A stretch of 24,005 nucleotides of DNA, taken from the NCBI GenBank assembly GCA_947595555.1, contig CANQES010000009.1, forward strand, positions 1 through 24,005, in the 5' to 3' direction. Position 1 is the stretch's first letter; each line of letters begins with the position of its first letter. Made by a program: the position numbers and the translations under genes. The notes beneath the pieces were generated by a model. It had not been told where the DNA came from and made no database searches. It saw only the letters and a program-made list of their open reading frames with translations. Origin of the DNA: an uncultured Clostridia bacterium (lineage in GTDB: Bacteria > Bacillota > Clostridia > TANB77 > CAG-508). This document shows positions 1 to 7,502 of the stretch, piece by piece.

Positions 1-2
1 AA

Positions 3-686
3 TTTTGCCCACCAGATGATTATGACAAGTGTGGATTGTTCTTTGGTTTTAATGGAGTATGTCATACATATGCAAATAGAGAGTTATTAATTGGTGAGAA
101 TGATGTTTCAGTAAAAGATGCATCTAAAAACTTTGTTGTAGTTTCTATATTTGGTAAATATGGAATGGGATTAAAGAATTTAAAGGCATTGATAACAGAT
201 TCTTTCAATAGAGCAAATTTCAAAGTAGAAATGACACAAGATATGTTAGATACAGTATTAGCAAGAGTTGATAATACTTTTGATGATGAAACAGAAGCGT
301 GGAAACAATTAATGGAATTTTATTTCTTTGTACCAATGACTGACCTTATACAACAACATGAAGGTGTATTAGATAGATTAAAACAGTTGGTAACTGCATT
401 ATTTGAAGGTAGAGAAAGTACATTTGAGAAACACTTTAATCAGTCTTTATTTGATAAAGGACAATTTAGAGAGGAAATATTCCAATTGCTTTCAAGTAAT
501 ATATTTGCTTACCTTGCTTTCTTACATGACAACAATTATATTGATGATGACCAATATAATAAATCTAAACAAGGAGCCACTAAATTCCTTGAAGGACTAT
601 TTGGAGTTGTTGAAGGACAAGTAGAAGCTGTTCAAGCAACAGGTGAGTTAAATCAAGAATTAGCTAAAAAAGAGTTATTTATGTAG
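3..686 (+). CDS. 5'-truncated protein of unknown function with a G-x-C-H-x-x-A-N-R motif
   Basis: The reading frame is open to the left edge of the window, so this is the C-terminal about 227 residues of a longer protein. It ends at TAG 684-686. An internal TTG at 36 could be read as a start, but the upstream codons in the same frame (encoding FCPPDDYDKCG) look like real protein and no ribosome site precedes the TTG. The visible part begins with a Cys-rich stretch containing GFNGVCHTYANREL, loosely like the Gly-x-Cys-x-x-x-Ala surround of a papain-type nucleophile. The rest is predicted mostly helical and acidic, with no membrane segment. I do not recognise the family. A strong terminator follows at 761-802, so it is the last gene of its own transcript. 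Confidence 0.75.
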   Translation, partial: FCPPDDYDKCGLFFGFNGVCHTYANRELLIGENDVSVKDASKNFVVVSIFGKYGMGLKNLKALITDSFNRANFKVEMTQDMLDTVLARVDNTFDDETEAWKQLMEFYFFVPMTDLIQQHEGVLDRLKQLVTALFEGRESTFEKHFNQSLFDKGQFREEIFQLLSSNIFAYLAFLHDNNYIDDDQYNKSKQGATKFLEGLFGVVEGQVEAVQATGELNQELAKKELFM

Positions 687-760
687 AAGATTAAAGATTT
701 AGAAGCTATGTTCGTATTTAAAAAATATATATAAGTAAAAAATAAATAATGAAATTATAA

Positions 761-810
761 AAAATCAAACAGTTTATTTGGTATTGCAAACTGTTTGATT
801 TTTTGTTATT
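761..810. terminator. Bidirectional intrinsic terminator
   Basis: A perfect 15-bp stem pairs 761-775 with 788-802 around a 12-nt loop. T-rich sequence follows on the + strand and an A-run precedes it, which is a T-run on the minus strand. It ends the partial gene at 3-686. It could also stop leftward transcription from the cassette promoter at 975-1003. Confidence 0.85.
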
Positions 811-930
811 TTATTAATTTATATAGACAAAATTTTTGGATTTTTAAAGTAACAAATCGAACGCTCTTAAACTATAGATATTTTATTTATAATTAAATTT
901 AAAATATACTTTCCTATTATAAAAAAATGC

Positions 931-951
931 CGTAAAGTTCAATACTTTACG
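931..951. repeat. Left inverted repeat, likely recombination site
   Basis: Arms CGTAAAGT and ACTTTACG are inverted around a 5-bp asymmetric centre, TCAAT. The reverse complement of this 21-bp block occurs without mismatch at 2140-2160. Two arms around a short asymmetric spacer is the usual design of a tyrosine-recombinase core site. The opposite spacer orientation in the two copies predicts inversion rather than excision. Confidence 0.75.
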
Positions 952-974
952 ACATATTTAACAACATTATTGAT

Positions 975-1003
975 ATTTTACCATATAATTTGTAACAATT
1001 CAA
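975..1003 (-). promoter_or_regulatory. Leftward extended -10 promoter inside the invertible cassette
   Basis: Read on the minus strand: TTGAAT (1003-998), a 17-bp spacer ending in TGG, then TAAAAT (980-975). This is a good sigma-A match with an extended -10 TGn. As read here it faces the left repeat and the terminator at 761-810. After inversion it would lie near 2088-2116 and face the genes starting at 2402. No gene lies to its left in the current orientation. Promoter identity is inferred from sequence alone. Confidence 0.6.
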
Positions 1004-1143
1004 CCTTATTTTTCAAAATTTCTTAAATTTTTATTAACAATGTTTTAGATTATTGATTTTAATAAAGGTAGAAATAATTTTAAAGAAAATAATCTTTAAT
1101 AATTATGTATGCCTTTTAAACAAAGAAAGGAATGAATTTTAAT

Positions 1144-2064
1144 ATGAATATTTTTAGAAAATCTATATCTTTTAAGACAGAAACAAATGACTGGCTAGCT
1201 TTTAAAAAAAATGTAATAAAAAAATCAACGTATTTTAGATATAAATATCTCATTGATAATTATATACTTCCGTTTTTTAAAAATAAAAGTATTTATTACT
1301 TTTTAAATTATGACTTTAATGTATATATTAATTATCTTTCAAGTATTTTAGCACCAAAAACTATAAAAGATATTCTTTTAATTTTTAAGGCTATACTAAG
1401 ATATATTGAAAGAAAGTATAGTGTTAGTTATAAATTAGACTTAATTTCTTGTCCAAAGCAAGAACAAAATGAGATAAAAATATTAAAAGATGATGAAAGA
1501 AAAAAGCTGGAAAAATATTGCACAGAAAGTAATAGTTTAAAAAACATGGGCATTTTAATATGTTTGAATACAGGATTAAGATTAGGAGAAATTTGTGCAC
1601 TAACATGGAATAATATTGATTTAGATGAAGATTGTATAATAATAAATAAAACGATACAAAGAGTTTATAAAGGAAAAAATAATACTTTTATACAATTAGA
1701 TACACCAAAAACAAAAAAATCTATGAGAAAAGTACCAATTTCAAAAAAGATACACAATCAATTGAAATTATTAAAAAACATTAATAATTATTGTGGAGAT
1801 GAGTATTTCTTAACAGGGAGTAAGGAGAGATATGTTGAACCAAGAACTTATCAGCGTTTATTTAAGAAATGTTTGAAAATATGTAATCTTAATGACTATA
1901 ATTTTCATATTTTAAGACATACTTTTGCTACAAATTGTATAAAAATAGGTATGGATGCGAAATCATTAAGTGAATTACTAGGACATTCAGATGTTAATAT
2001 AACATTAAATAGATATGTTCATTCTTCTTATAATATTCAAAAGAAATATTTAGATAAATTATAA
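1144..2064 (+). CDS. Tyrosine recombinase / phage-type integrase (probable DNA invertase)
   Basis: Length is 306 aa from ATG 1144. An ATG at 1132 in the same frame would give 310 aa, but the AAAGG ribosome site (1126-1130) nearly abuts it, so 1144 has better spacing. Counting from 1132, the catalytic set is complete: Arg150 in GLRLGEICALTW, a Lys in the PKTKKS hairpin, His259 and Arg262 in HILRHTF, His285 in LLGHSD, and the nucleophile Tyr295 in LNRYVH. An N-terminal SAM-like core-binding domain precedes the catalytic domain. The gene sits between two inverted 21-bp sites and has its own terminator inside them, as expected for a recombinase that flips its own segment. It could instead be the remnant of an integrative element, but no other mobile genes are present. 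Confidence 0.93.
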   Translation: MNIFRKSISFKTETNDWLAFKKNVIKKSTYFRYKYLIDNYILPFFKNKSIYYFLNYDFNVYINYLSSILAPKTIKDILLIFKAILRYIERKYSVSYKLDLISCPKQEQNEIKILKDDERKKLEKYCTESNSLKNMGILICLNTGLRLGEICALTWNNIDLDEDCIIINKTIQRVYKGKNNTFIQLDTPKTKKSMRKVPISKKIHNQLKLLKNINNYCGDEYFLTGSKERYVEPRTYQRLFKKCLKICNLNDYNFHILRHTFATNCIKIGMDAKSLSELLGHSDVNITLNRYVHSSYNIQKKYLDKL

Positions 2065-2078
2065 AAATCATATAGTAT

Positions 2079-2108
2079 GGCTTATTTAATAATAAGCCTA
2101 TTTTTTTT
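2079..2108 (+). terminator. Intrinsic terminator of the recombinase gene
   Basis: GGCTTATT (2079-2086) pairs with AATAAGCC (2091-2098) around a 4-nt loop, followed by a run of T residues to 2108. It lies inside the invertible cassette. Confidence 0.88.
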
Positions 2109-2139
2109 ACATTTTTTGGAAAAAATGTATTTTTTTAAC

Positions 2140-2160
2140 CGTAAAGTATTGAACTTTACG
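2140..2160. repeat. Right inverted repeat, likely recombination site
   Basis: This is the exact reverse complement of 931-951. The palindrome extends outward here to 2137-2163 (AACCGTAAAGT and ACTTTACGGTT arms). Together the two copies bound a 1230-bp segment. Confidence 0.75.
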
Positions 2161-2401
2161 GTTAAAAGTTTGTAATTATTTTAATGATGATAGATGACTT
2201 AAATACTTACAGTAAAGCGGATTTTATAATATTAATTTTTAAAATGTAACGTTTAAAATTAGTATTCCAAAAAAAAATAAATTTTAAAACAAAATTTAAA
2301 AATTTTTTAAATTAAAATTAAAGGAAAATTATGACTAAATAGTTTATGAAATAGTAACAAAGGAAAAAAATAAAAGGAATAGTGATAAAGAGGAACGAAT
2401 A
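2161..2401. other. Leader region between the cassette and the first TnpB-like gene
   Basis: No gene is supported. A TATAAT hexamer lies at 2225-2230, but no good -35 sits 16-18 bp upstream, so a resident promoter is weak at best. A GAGG ribosome site precedes the start at 2402. If the cassette flips, this stretch becomes the 5' leader of transcripts entering from the cassette. Confidence 0.5.
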
Positions 2402-3640
2402 ATGCCTGAAGAAAAAATAGGAACTTACATAACTTATCATAAAATAAGATTATATACAACTGAATACTTAGAATATTTTAATTTAACAAGTATTGAGTTT
2501 AATAAATTAGTGCTAATTTATTACAATATAATACTTAAATATCCAGAAGTATTAGAAAATACATCATATATAGCTAGAACAATAATAGACAAAAAGACAA
2601 TGATAAATATAAAAACAGGTAAGAAACCAGATGATTATTTTGAAACAAATGCACCTTCTCGTATTAGAAGAACAGCCTGTACACAAGCTATTGCACAAGC
2701 AAAATCATATACAACAAAAGTAAGAAATGCTAATAAAAATAAATCAATACCACCTAATCCAGCGAAGAAATTTAATTTGCCAATTCAATTAACAAAAGAA
2801 TTATATAAAATTGATAACAAAAAAATAAAGATTAAACTTTACAATGGAAAGGAGTGGAAATGGTATGAAAGTTCTATAAGTAAATGGAATATACCAGAAG
2901 ATGCAAACTTATTATCTCCGAAAATAGAAATAAAGAAAAAAGTTGTAATGCTAGTAATACCAGAAAAATGTATAGTAAAAAATCTAACAACAATAAAAGA
3001 AAGAATGGAGAAAAATAAGGATATAAGAATATGTGGAGTAGCATTTTCAGGAAGAAACAATATTGCAACATGTGTGATAATAGATAAGTCTGGAAGATTT
3101 ATAAAAGCAAAATTTATTAATGAAGGAAATAAATATAAAAATATAATCACTAAATATTTAAGACAAATTCAGCGAAGCGAATATAAATCAAATAGAAAGA
3201 AAAAGACTTTTGAAACTAATAAACAATATTGGAAGAAAATATCAAGAAATTCAAATTATTATTGTAATTTGGTTAGTAGAAGAATAGTAGATTTTTGCAA
3301 AGAAAATAAAGCTGAAATAATCGCATTATCAAATGTTCAATGTGATACAGAAATTGTAATCTATGGAACTAGGTATAATTCGTCAAACCTTAGAAATAGG
3401 ATAACAAAATATACAAAAATAAAATCATTTATGGAAAATATACTTATGACATTTATAGATATGAAAGGAAAAATCAACAAATGTTATAAATGCAATGAAC
3501 TTATTGAAAGGAATATCGAAAAGAAAACCAAAAAAGTTATTAAAGAAGATAAAGCAATATGCGAAAGCGGACATATGATAGATTATTTTTTCAATTTTGC
3601 TATGAATATAGCTTTAAATTGCTTGAAGAAATATAGCTAG
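2402..3640 (+). CDS. TnpB-like protein with inactivated RuvC domain, TldR-like, copy 1
   Basis: The 412-aa length is near that of TnpB (IS200/IS605 OrfB). The fold is recognisable in the RuvC-I strand (RICGVAFSGRNNIATC, about 208-224), the conserved helix IVDFCKENKAEIIALS (295-310), a C-terminal zinc-ribbon pattern (CYKC 361-364, CESGH 387-391) and the closing NFAMNIAL (398-405). The catalytic acids appear lost: the GIDLG-type Asp is Ala214, the RuvC-II Glu position is Leu/Ala 308-309, and the RuvC-III Asp two residues before Asn398 is Phe396. TnpB proteins that lost these residues are known as RNA-guided repressors (TldR). No TnpA partner is present. A structured RNA with a guide-like tail follows directly, as in TnpB loci. 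The function is inferred; the family and the lost residues are read from the sequence. Confidence 0.8.
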   Translation: MPEEKIGTYITYHKIRLYTTEYLEYFNLTSIEFNKLVLIYYNIILKYPEVLENTSYIARTIIDKKTMINIKTGKKPDDYFETNAPSRIRRTACTQAIAQAKSYTTKVRNANKNKSIPPNPAKKFNLPIQLTKELYKIDNKKIKIKLYNGKEWKWYESSISKWNIPEDANLLSPKIEIKKKVVMLVIPEKCIVKNLTTIKERMEKNKDIRICGVAFSGRNNIATCVIIDKSGRFIKAKFINEGNKYKNIITKYLRQIQRSEYKSNRKKKTFETNKQYWKKISRNSNYYCNLVSRRIVDFCKENKAEIIALSNVQCDTEIVIYGTRYNSSNLRNRITKYTKIKSFMENILMTFIDMKGKINKCYKCNELIERNIEKKTKKVIKEDKAICESGHMIDYFFNFAMNIALNCLKKYS

Positions 3641-3644
3641 ACGA

Positions 3645-3757
3645 AAATTCCTATGTGGAAACATATAGGTAGATATATAAACTATATGTCTATATATCTG
3701 TGTTGAATAACGCAATTTTATACTAAAAAGTATGAATAAAGAATTATAAAATATTCA
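3645..3757 (+). ncRNA. Putative guide RNA (omegaRNA/reRNA-like) of copy 1
   Basis: Three hairpins follow the stop codon: CCTATGT (3650-3656) with ACATATAGG (3661-3669); AGATATATA (3671-3679) with TATATATCT (3691-3699); ATACT (3720-3724) with AGTAT (3729-3733). Between the second and third lies TGTTGAATAACGC, and the scaffold closes with GAAT (3734-3737). The same layout recurs after the second TnpB-like gene with pairing-preserving changes. From 3738 the sequence diverges from the other copy, so 3738-3757 is the candidate guide. In TnpB systems the guide RNA derives from the 3' end of the tnpB transcript, which matches this position. Confidence 0.68.
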
Positions 3758-3789
3758 TTGGTCCAATTTTATTAAAAAAGGAATATTAG

Positions 3790-5004
3790 ATGGAACAGAA
3801 AACAAAGACAATAAAAATAACATATAAAATTAAATTAAATACAGAATATAAAAAATATTTTATATTGACTAATAGATTATTTAATGAATCTTTAAAAAAA
3901 TATTTTGAAATATTGATAGATAATAAAGAATTATTAAAATTGCCGAAAAATCAATGTATGCAAAAATTAAATGATCTTACAGTAATTACTAAAAGTAGAA
4001 AAGAAAAAGGAGAAGTACCTAAATATTATTTTGAACAACAATTATTATCTGATTTTAGAAAAGCTGTAATATGTAAAGCGATTGGTTATGCTAAAGTTTA
4101 TTTTTATAATAACGGAAAAAATCAACAGATAAGTTCGAATTATATAAAAATAAATGCACCAACAACTTTTTATAAGAGAACATATAAATACATAAATAAT
4201 GAACAAATTGCTTTCAAATTATTTAATGGAGAAAAATGGGATTGGTATATATCAAGATTAAGTAACTGGAAAATACTAGAAAATAAAAAGAAATTATCAC
4301 CAAATGTAGTATTGCAAAAAGATTGTGTTATGGTTCATATACCTATTGAAAAAGAAGTAGAAATAATAAACCAACAAGAAATTAGAAAAGAAAATGATTT
4401 AAAAGTATGTGGAGTAGTATTTACAAATACAAATAGTTTTGCAGTATGTGTTGCATTAGATGATAAAGGAAAATTAATTAAAAGTAAATTTATTTGTGGT
4501 GGTGATAGATATAGAGATAGTCTTAAAAGAAATTTTGGAAAAATGAAGAAAAACAATAGAAAAATAAATTCAGATAATGACTATAAAAAGTATTTCAAAA
4601 AAATAATTAGAATTAACCAATATCATTCTCATTATGTTAGCAAAAAAATTATAGATTTTTGTAAAGAAAATAAAATCAAAGTTATTTCTATAACAGAAAG
4701 TAATGATAGTAAGTTAGAACCAATATCTAAATATGAACATATAAAAAATATTTCAAACCCAATTGAATTAAGTAAAAAAATAATTGAATACTTAGATTAT
4801 AAAGCACAGATGGAAAATATTTTAATTATAAAATCATATATAAATTCATATGACAAATGTTATAAATGCTTAAAACCAGTAAAAGAAATAAAAGGCAATA
4901 ACTTAAAAATAATATGTGAAGAAGGACATGAAAGTGATTATTATTTTAATGCTGTAATGAATATTGGAAGAACGTGTTTAAGAAAATTGGGAAGAAGAAT
5001 TTAA
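3790..5004 (+). CDS. TnpB-like protein with inactivated RuvC domain, TldR-like, copy 2
   Basis: This 404-aa protein is clearly related to copy 1 but divergent, so the duplication is not recent. Shared landmarks are LKVCGVVFTNTNSFAVCV (RuvC-I, about 204-221), KKIIDFCKENKIKVISI (285-301), CYKC (357-360), CEEGH (376-380) and NAVMNIG (387-393). The RuvC-I Asp is Val210 and the RuvC-III Asp position is Tyr385. Glu303 sits close to the RuvC-II position but slightly out of register. Loss of two of three catalytic acids should abolish cutting. The start has an AAAGGA ribosome site. An RNA like that of copy 1 follows the stop, placing its guide just upstream of the polysaccharide operon. A dead IS remnant is the alternative, but two intact frames that lost the same residues argue for selection to bind without cutting. 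Confidence 0.8.
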   Translation: MEQKTKTIKITYKIKLNTEYKKYFILTNRLFNESLKKYFEILIDNKELLKLPKNQCMQKLNDLTVITKSRKEKGEVPKYYFEQQLLSDFRKAVICKAIGYAKVYFYNNGKNQQISSNYIKINAPTTFYKRTYKYINNEQIAFKLFNGEKWDWYISRLSNWKILENKKKLSPNVVLQKDCVMVHIPIEKEVEIINQQEIRKENDLKVCGVVFTNTNSFAVCVALDDKGKLIKSKFICGGDRYRDSLKRNFGKMKKNNRKINSDNDYKKYFKKIIRINQYHSHYVSKKIIDFCKENKIKVISITESNDSKLEPISKYEHIKNISNPIELSKKIIEYLDYKAQMENILIIKSYINSYDKCYKCLKPVKEIKGNNLKIICEEGHESDYYFNAVMNIGRTCLRKLGRRI

Positions 5005-5010
5005 TAAATT

Positions 5011-5125
5011 AAAATCCTATATAGAAATATGTAGGTGAGTATATAAATTATATTGTTTATATATTTTTGTTGAGTATCGCAAATTTATACTGAAAATGTA
5101 TGAATGAAGTTAAATATACTCTATG
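5011..5125 (+). ncRNA. Putative guide RNA (omegaRNA/reRNA-like) of copy 2
   Basis: This is homologous to 3645-3757: CCTATAT (5016-5022) with ATGTAGG (5029-5035); AGTATATAA (5038-5046) with TTATATATT (5057-5065); TGTTGAGTATCGC; ATAC (5087-5090) with GTAT (5098-5101); closing GAAT (5102-5105). The second stem differs from copy 1 on both strands yet still pairs, which indicates a conserved RNA structure. The candidate guide is 5106-5125, unlike that of copy 1. I found no convincing target within the window by eye. Confidence 0.68.
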
Positions 5126-5171
5126 ACGAAATTTTAATAATAAATAAAATATTAAAAGGAGAAATATAAAA

Positions 5172-5867
5172 GTGGGCTCAAAGGTTATAGAAAATACAAA
5201 GACAGATGTAAAAGAAATTGAGATAGAAATAAAAAAAGAGAATAAAATAATACCTGAATTGATAAGAAGACTAATAGATATTGTGATAGGAGTATTTGGA
5301 ATAATCTTATTAATTCCAATAACAATTGTAATATATATAGCTAGGAAAATTTTAAAAGAAGATAATGGCCCAATTTTTTATGAACAATTAAGAATAGGAA
5401 AAGATGGAAAGTACTTTAGATTATATAAATATAGAACAATGGTAGTTGGAGCAGATGAAAAGCTACGAGAATATTTGAATGAAAATGAAAATGCAAAAGA
5501 AGAATTTGAAAAAATTCATAAATTAAAAGATGACCCAAGAATAACAAAATTAGGAAAATTTTTAAGAAAGACAAGCATTGATGAAATGCCACAATTTTTA
5601 AATGTATTTATAGGAAATATGCATTTGGTTGGACCAAGACCATATTTACCATATGAAAAAAAGAATATGAATACATATTATGAAAAAATTATAACTTGCA
5701 AACCTGGAATTACAGGTTTATGGCAAATAAATGGAAGAAATGAAACAACATTTGAAGAAAGATTAAAAGCAGATATTTACTATATAAATAATAAGACATT
5801 ACTGATGGATATAAAAATTTTCTTTAAAACAATAATTGCAGTGATAACCAGAAATGGTGCTTTATAA
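5172..5867 (+). CDS. Undecaprenyl-phosphate sugar-phosphate transferase (initiating PGT, CpsE/WcaJ family)
   Basis: This enzyme transfers a sugar-1-phosphate from UDP-sugar to undecaprenyl phosphate at the inner membrane face, the first step of repeat-unit assembly. The 231-aa length fits the small monotopic PGT form with one hydrophobic segment (about 38-58). Family motifs are FYEQLRIGKDGKYFRLYKYRTM (69-90), the catalytic Asp137-Glu138 in TSIDEMPQF, GPRPYLP (154-160) and KPGITGLWQINGR (177-189). The start is GTG with an AAAAGGAGA ribosome site. It is the first gene of the operon and directly follows the second guide RNA, so repression near here would silence the whole pathway. The sugar cannot be read from sequence. 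Confidence 0.93.
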   Translation: MGSKVIENTKTDVKEIEIEIKKENKIIPELIRRLIDIVIGVFGIILLIPITIVIYIARKILKEDNGPIFYEQLRIGKDGKYFRLYKYRTMVVGADEKLREYLNENENAKEEFEKIHKLKDDPRITKLGKFLRKTSIDEMPQFLNVFIGNMHLVGPRPYLPYEKKNMNTYYEKIITCKPGITGLWQINGRNETTFEERLKADIYYINNKTLLMDIKIFFKTIIAVITRNGAL

Positions 5868-5896
5868 AATGCGTTATAAAAATATGGAGAAAAAAT

Positions 5897-6430
5897 ATGA
5901 AGATTGAAAAATCCTTTATTTCTGGTTTATACATAATTGAACCAACTATTATAGATGAAGAAATAATAAAATATGACAAAAAAATATTTAAAGAAAATAA
6001 CTTGAACATGGAATTTATACAAGATAATGAAAGTTTTTCAATGAAAAATGTTTTAAGAGGATTACATATTCAGATAAAGAAACCACAAGGAAAATTAGTT
6101 AGTGTTTTGGAAGGTGAAATATTTGATGTTGCAGTTGATTTAAGGAAGGATAGCAAAACATATATGAAGTGGGATAGTGCAATATTATCCTCATCAAATA
6201 ATAAAATGTTTTACATTCCAGAAGGATTTGCACATGGTTTTTTAGTAATTTCAGATGTAGCAAAAGTATCTTTTAAAGTATCAAATTTATGGAATCCGGA
6301 AGATGAAATTGGAATACCGTGGAATGATGCTACACTAAATATAAATTGGCCATTAAATAAAAATGTTCCAATAATTGCAGAAAAGGACACAAAATATCTA
6401 AGTATAAAAGACAATAGGATTTTTAATTAA
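5897..6430 (+). CDS. rfbC: dTDP-4-dehydrorhamnose 3,5-epimerase-like protein (RmlC family)
   Basis: A cupin epimerase of 177 aa, the usual RmlC length. It shows RGLHIQ with catalytic-type His57, KLVSVLEGEIFDVAVDLR (66-83), IPEGFAHGFLV with His113, and WNPEDEIGIPWND (132-144). In classic RmlC the stretch before NPEDE reads like TDYY and carries the catalytic Tyr. Here it reads SNLW (129-132), so the Tyr is absent. Members lacking it may epimerise a single carbon or act on another dTDP-keto sugar. The other dTDP-rhamnose genes (rfbA, B, D) are not in the window and would have to be encoded elsewhere. The family is certain; the exact reaction is not. Confidence 0.88.
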   Translation: MKIEKSFISGLYIIEPTIIDEEIIKYDKKIFKENNLNMEFIQDNESFSMKNVLRGLHIQIKKPQGKLVSVLEGEIFDVAVDLRKDSKTYMKWDSAILSSSNNKMFYIPEGFAHGFLVISDVAKVSFKVSNLWNPEDEIGIPWNDATLNINWPLNKNVPIIAEKDTKYLSIKDNRIFN

Positions 6431-6448
6431 AAGAAAGGAAAGGGCTTT

Positions 6449-7435
6449 ATGAATGTATTATATACATGTGATAACAATTATGTAATGCTAATGGGACTAT
6501 CAATGATTTCTTTGTTTAAAGTTAATATAAATGCAGATGAAATTAATGTTTACTTAATAGGTGAAAATATTAGTAATGAGAATAAGACAATATTAAAAAA
6601 TATAGCTAATGAATATAAAAGAAAATGTATAATAATAGATTTACCAGAATTAAAATTATCTCAAAATTTATATTTTAAAAGATGGCCAAAGAGTGCATAT
6701 ACAAGATTATTTTGTGGAGAAATATTGCCAGAAGAAGTAAAGAAAATTATTTATATTGATTGCGATACGATAGTAAAAGAAAGCCTTGCTGATTTATATA
6801 AAAATGAAAATATAGAAAAATATATTGTATCTGGAGTAAAAGAATGTATAAGTGATTATTACAAGAAAAACATAGGATTATCTAATGATAATGTATACAT
6901 AAATGCAGGAGTTTTAGTTATAAATGTTGATTTGCTAAGAAAAAGAGATATATCAAAAGAAATAGAAACATTTGTAAATAAATATTCCAAAAAAATTAAT
7001 TATGCAGACCAAGATGCATTAAATTATATGTTTAGTGATAGTATTGGAATTTTGGAACCCAAATATAATGTGATGACTATAGAGTTTGTTTATGATTATA
7101 AAGATATTATAAAACTTAGAAGACCAAAAAACTATTATACAAAAGAGGAAATAAAAGAATCTGTACAAAAACCGTATATTATTCATTATACAACGAATAT
7201 GACAACAATAAGACCATGGTATAAGAATTCTGACCACCCAAGAAAAGATGACTTTTTAGAAATATATTATGATAATAAATATTTTAGCAATAAATTAGAA
7301 GAATTTTCAACAAATAGTGTAAAATATAAGTTTTTAAGATTATTTTTAAGTTTGCCAAAAGGTATTGGATATGGATTTTTAGGATTTGTACATTCAAAAG
7401 TAGTTCCGGTGATAAAAGGAATAAAAGTAGGATAA
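6449..7435 (+). CDS. Glycosyltransferase family 8
   Basis: A 328-aa retaining GT-A glycosyltransferase. It opens with MNVLYTCDNNYVMLMGLSMISL, typical of GT8. It has the metal-binding DxD as Asp104-Cys-Asp106 in IIYIDCDTIV, NAGVLVINVDLLR (152-164), YADQDALNYMF (185-195), and the C-terminal HYTT...RPW (246-257) that helps bind metal and nucleotide. A short hydrophobic or basic tail after about 290 may hold it at the membrane. It lies 18 bp after the epimerase with a GAAAGGAAAGG ribosome site. It likely adds a hexose to the lipid-linked repeat unit; donor and acceptor are unknown. Confidence 0.92.
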   Translation: MNVLYTCDNNYVMLMGLSMISLFKVNINADEINVYLIGENISNENKTILKNIANEYKRKCIIIDLPELKLSQNLYFKRWPKSAYTRLFCGEILPEEVKKIIYIDCDTIVKESLADLYKNENIEKYIVSGVKECISDYYKKNIGLSNDNVYINAGVLVINVDLLRKRDISKEIETFVNKYSKKINYADQDALNYMFSDSIGILEPKYNVMTIEFVYDYKDIIKLRRPKNYYTKEEIKESVQKPYIIHYTTNMTTIRPWYKNSDHPRKDDFLEIYYDNKYFSNKLEEFSTNSVKYKFLRLFLSLPKGIGYGFLGFVHSKVVPVIKGIKVG

Positions 7436-7502
7436 AAAATATAGCAAAGTTTATAGGTAATGCTTATAAAAACCTAAATATAATTATAGGAAATTAAGAT
7501 AA

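Larger units (their letters stand above)
811..1131. other. AT-rich intergenic region between the partial gene and the recombinase
   Basis: No credible gene was found here. The region holds the left recombination-site candidate (931-951), a leftward promoter (975-1003), and a weaker possible + strand promoter for the recombinase (TTGATT 1053-1058, TAATTT 1075-1080, 16-bp spacer). Confidence 0.6.

Noticed and set aside
740..915. Possible targets for the two guide-like segments
   Set aside because: Short AT-rich partial matches exist (for example near 751-765 and 899-910), but they need gaps or mismatches and are expected by chance in such AT-rich DNA.
931..951. Inverted repeats as transcription terminators
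   Set aside because: Neither copy is followed by a convincing T-tract, separate good terminators lie nearby, and the exact opposite orientation of the asymmetric centre fits recombination sites better.
2184..2249. 21-codon ORF in the leader before the first TnpB-like gene
   Set aside because: No ribosome site and composition like random AT-rich sequence.
2402..5004. Active IS200/IS605-type insertion sequences
   Set aside because: No TnpA gene was seen and the RuvC catalytic acids are missing in both proteins. The duplicated 3' RNAs fit guide RNAs better than transposon ends.
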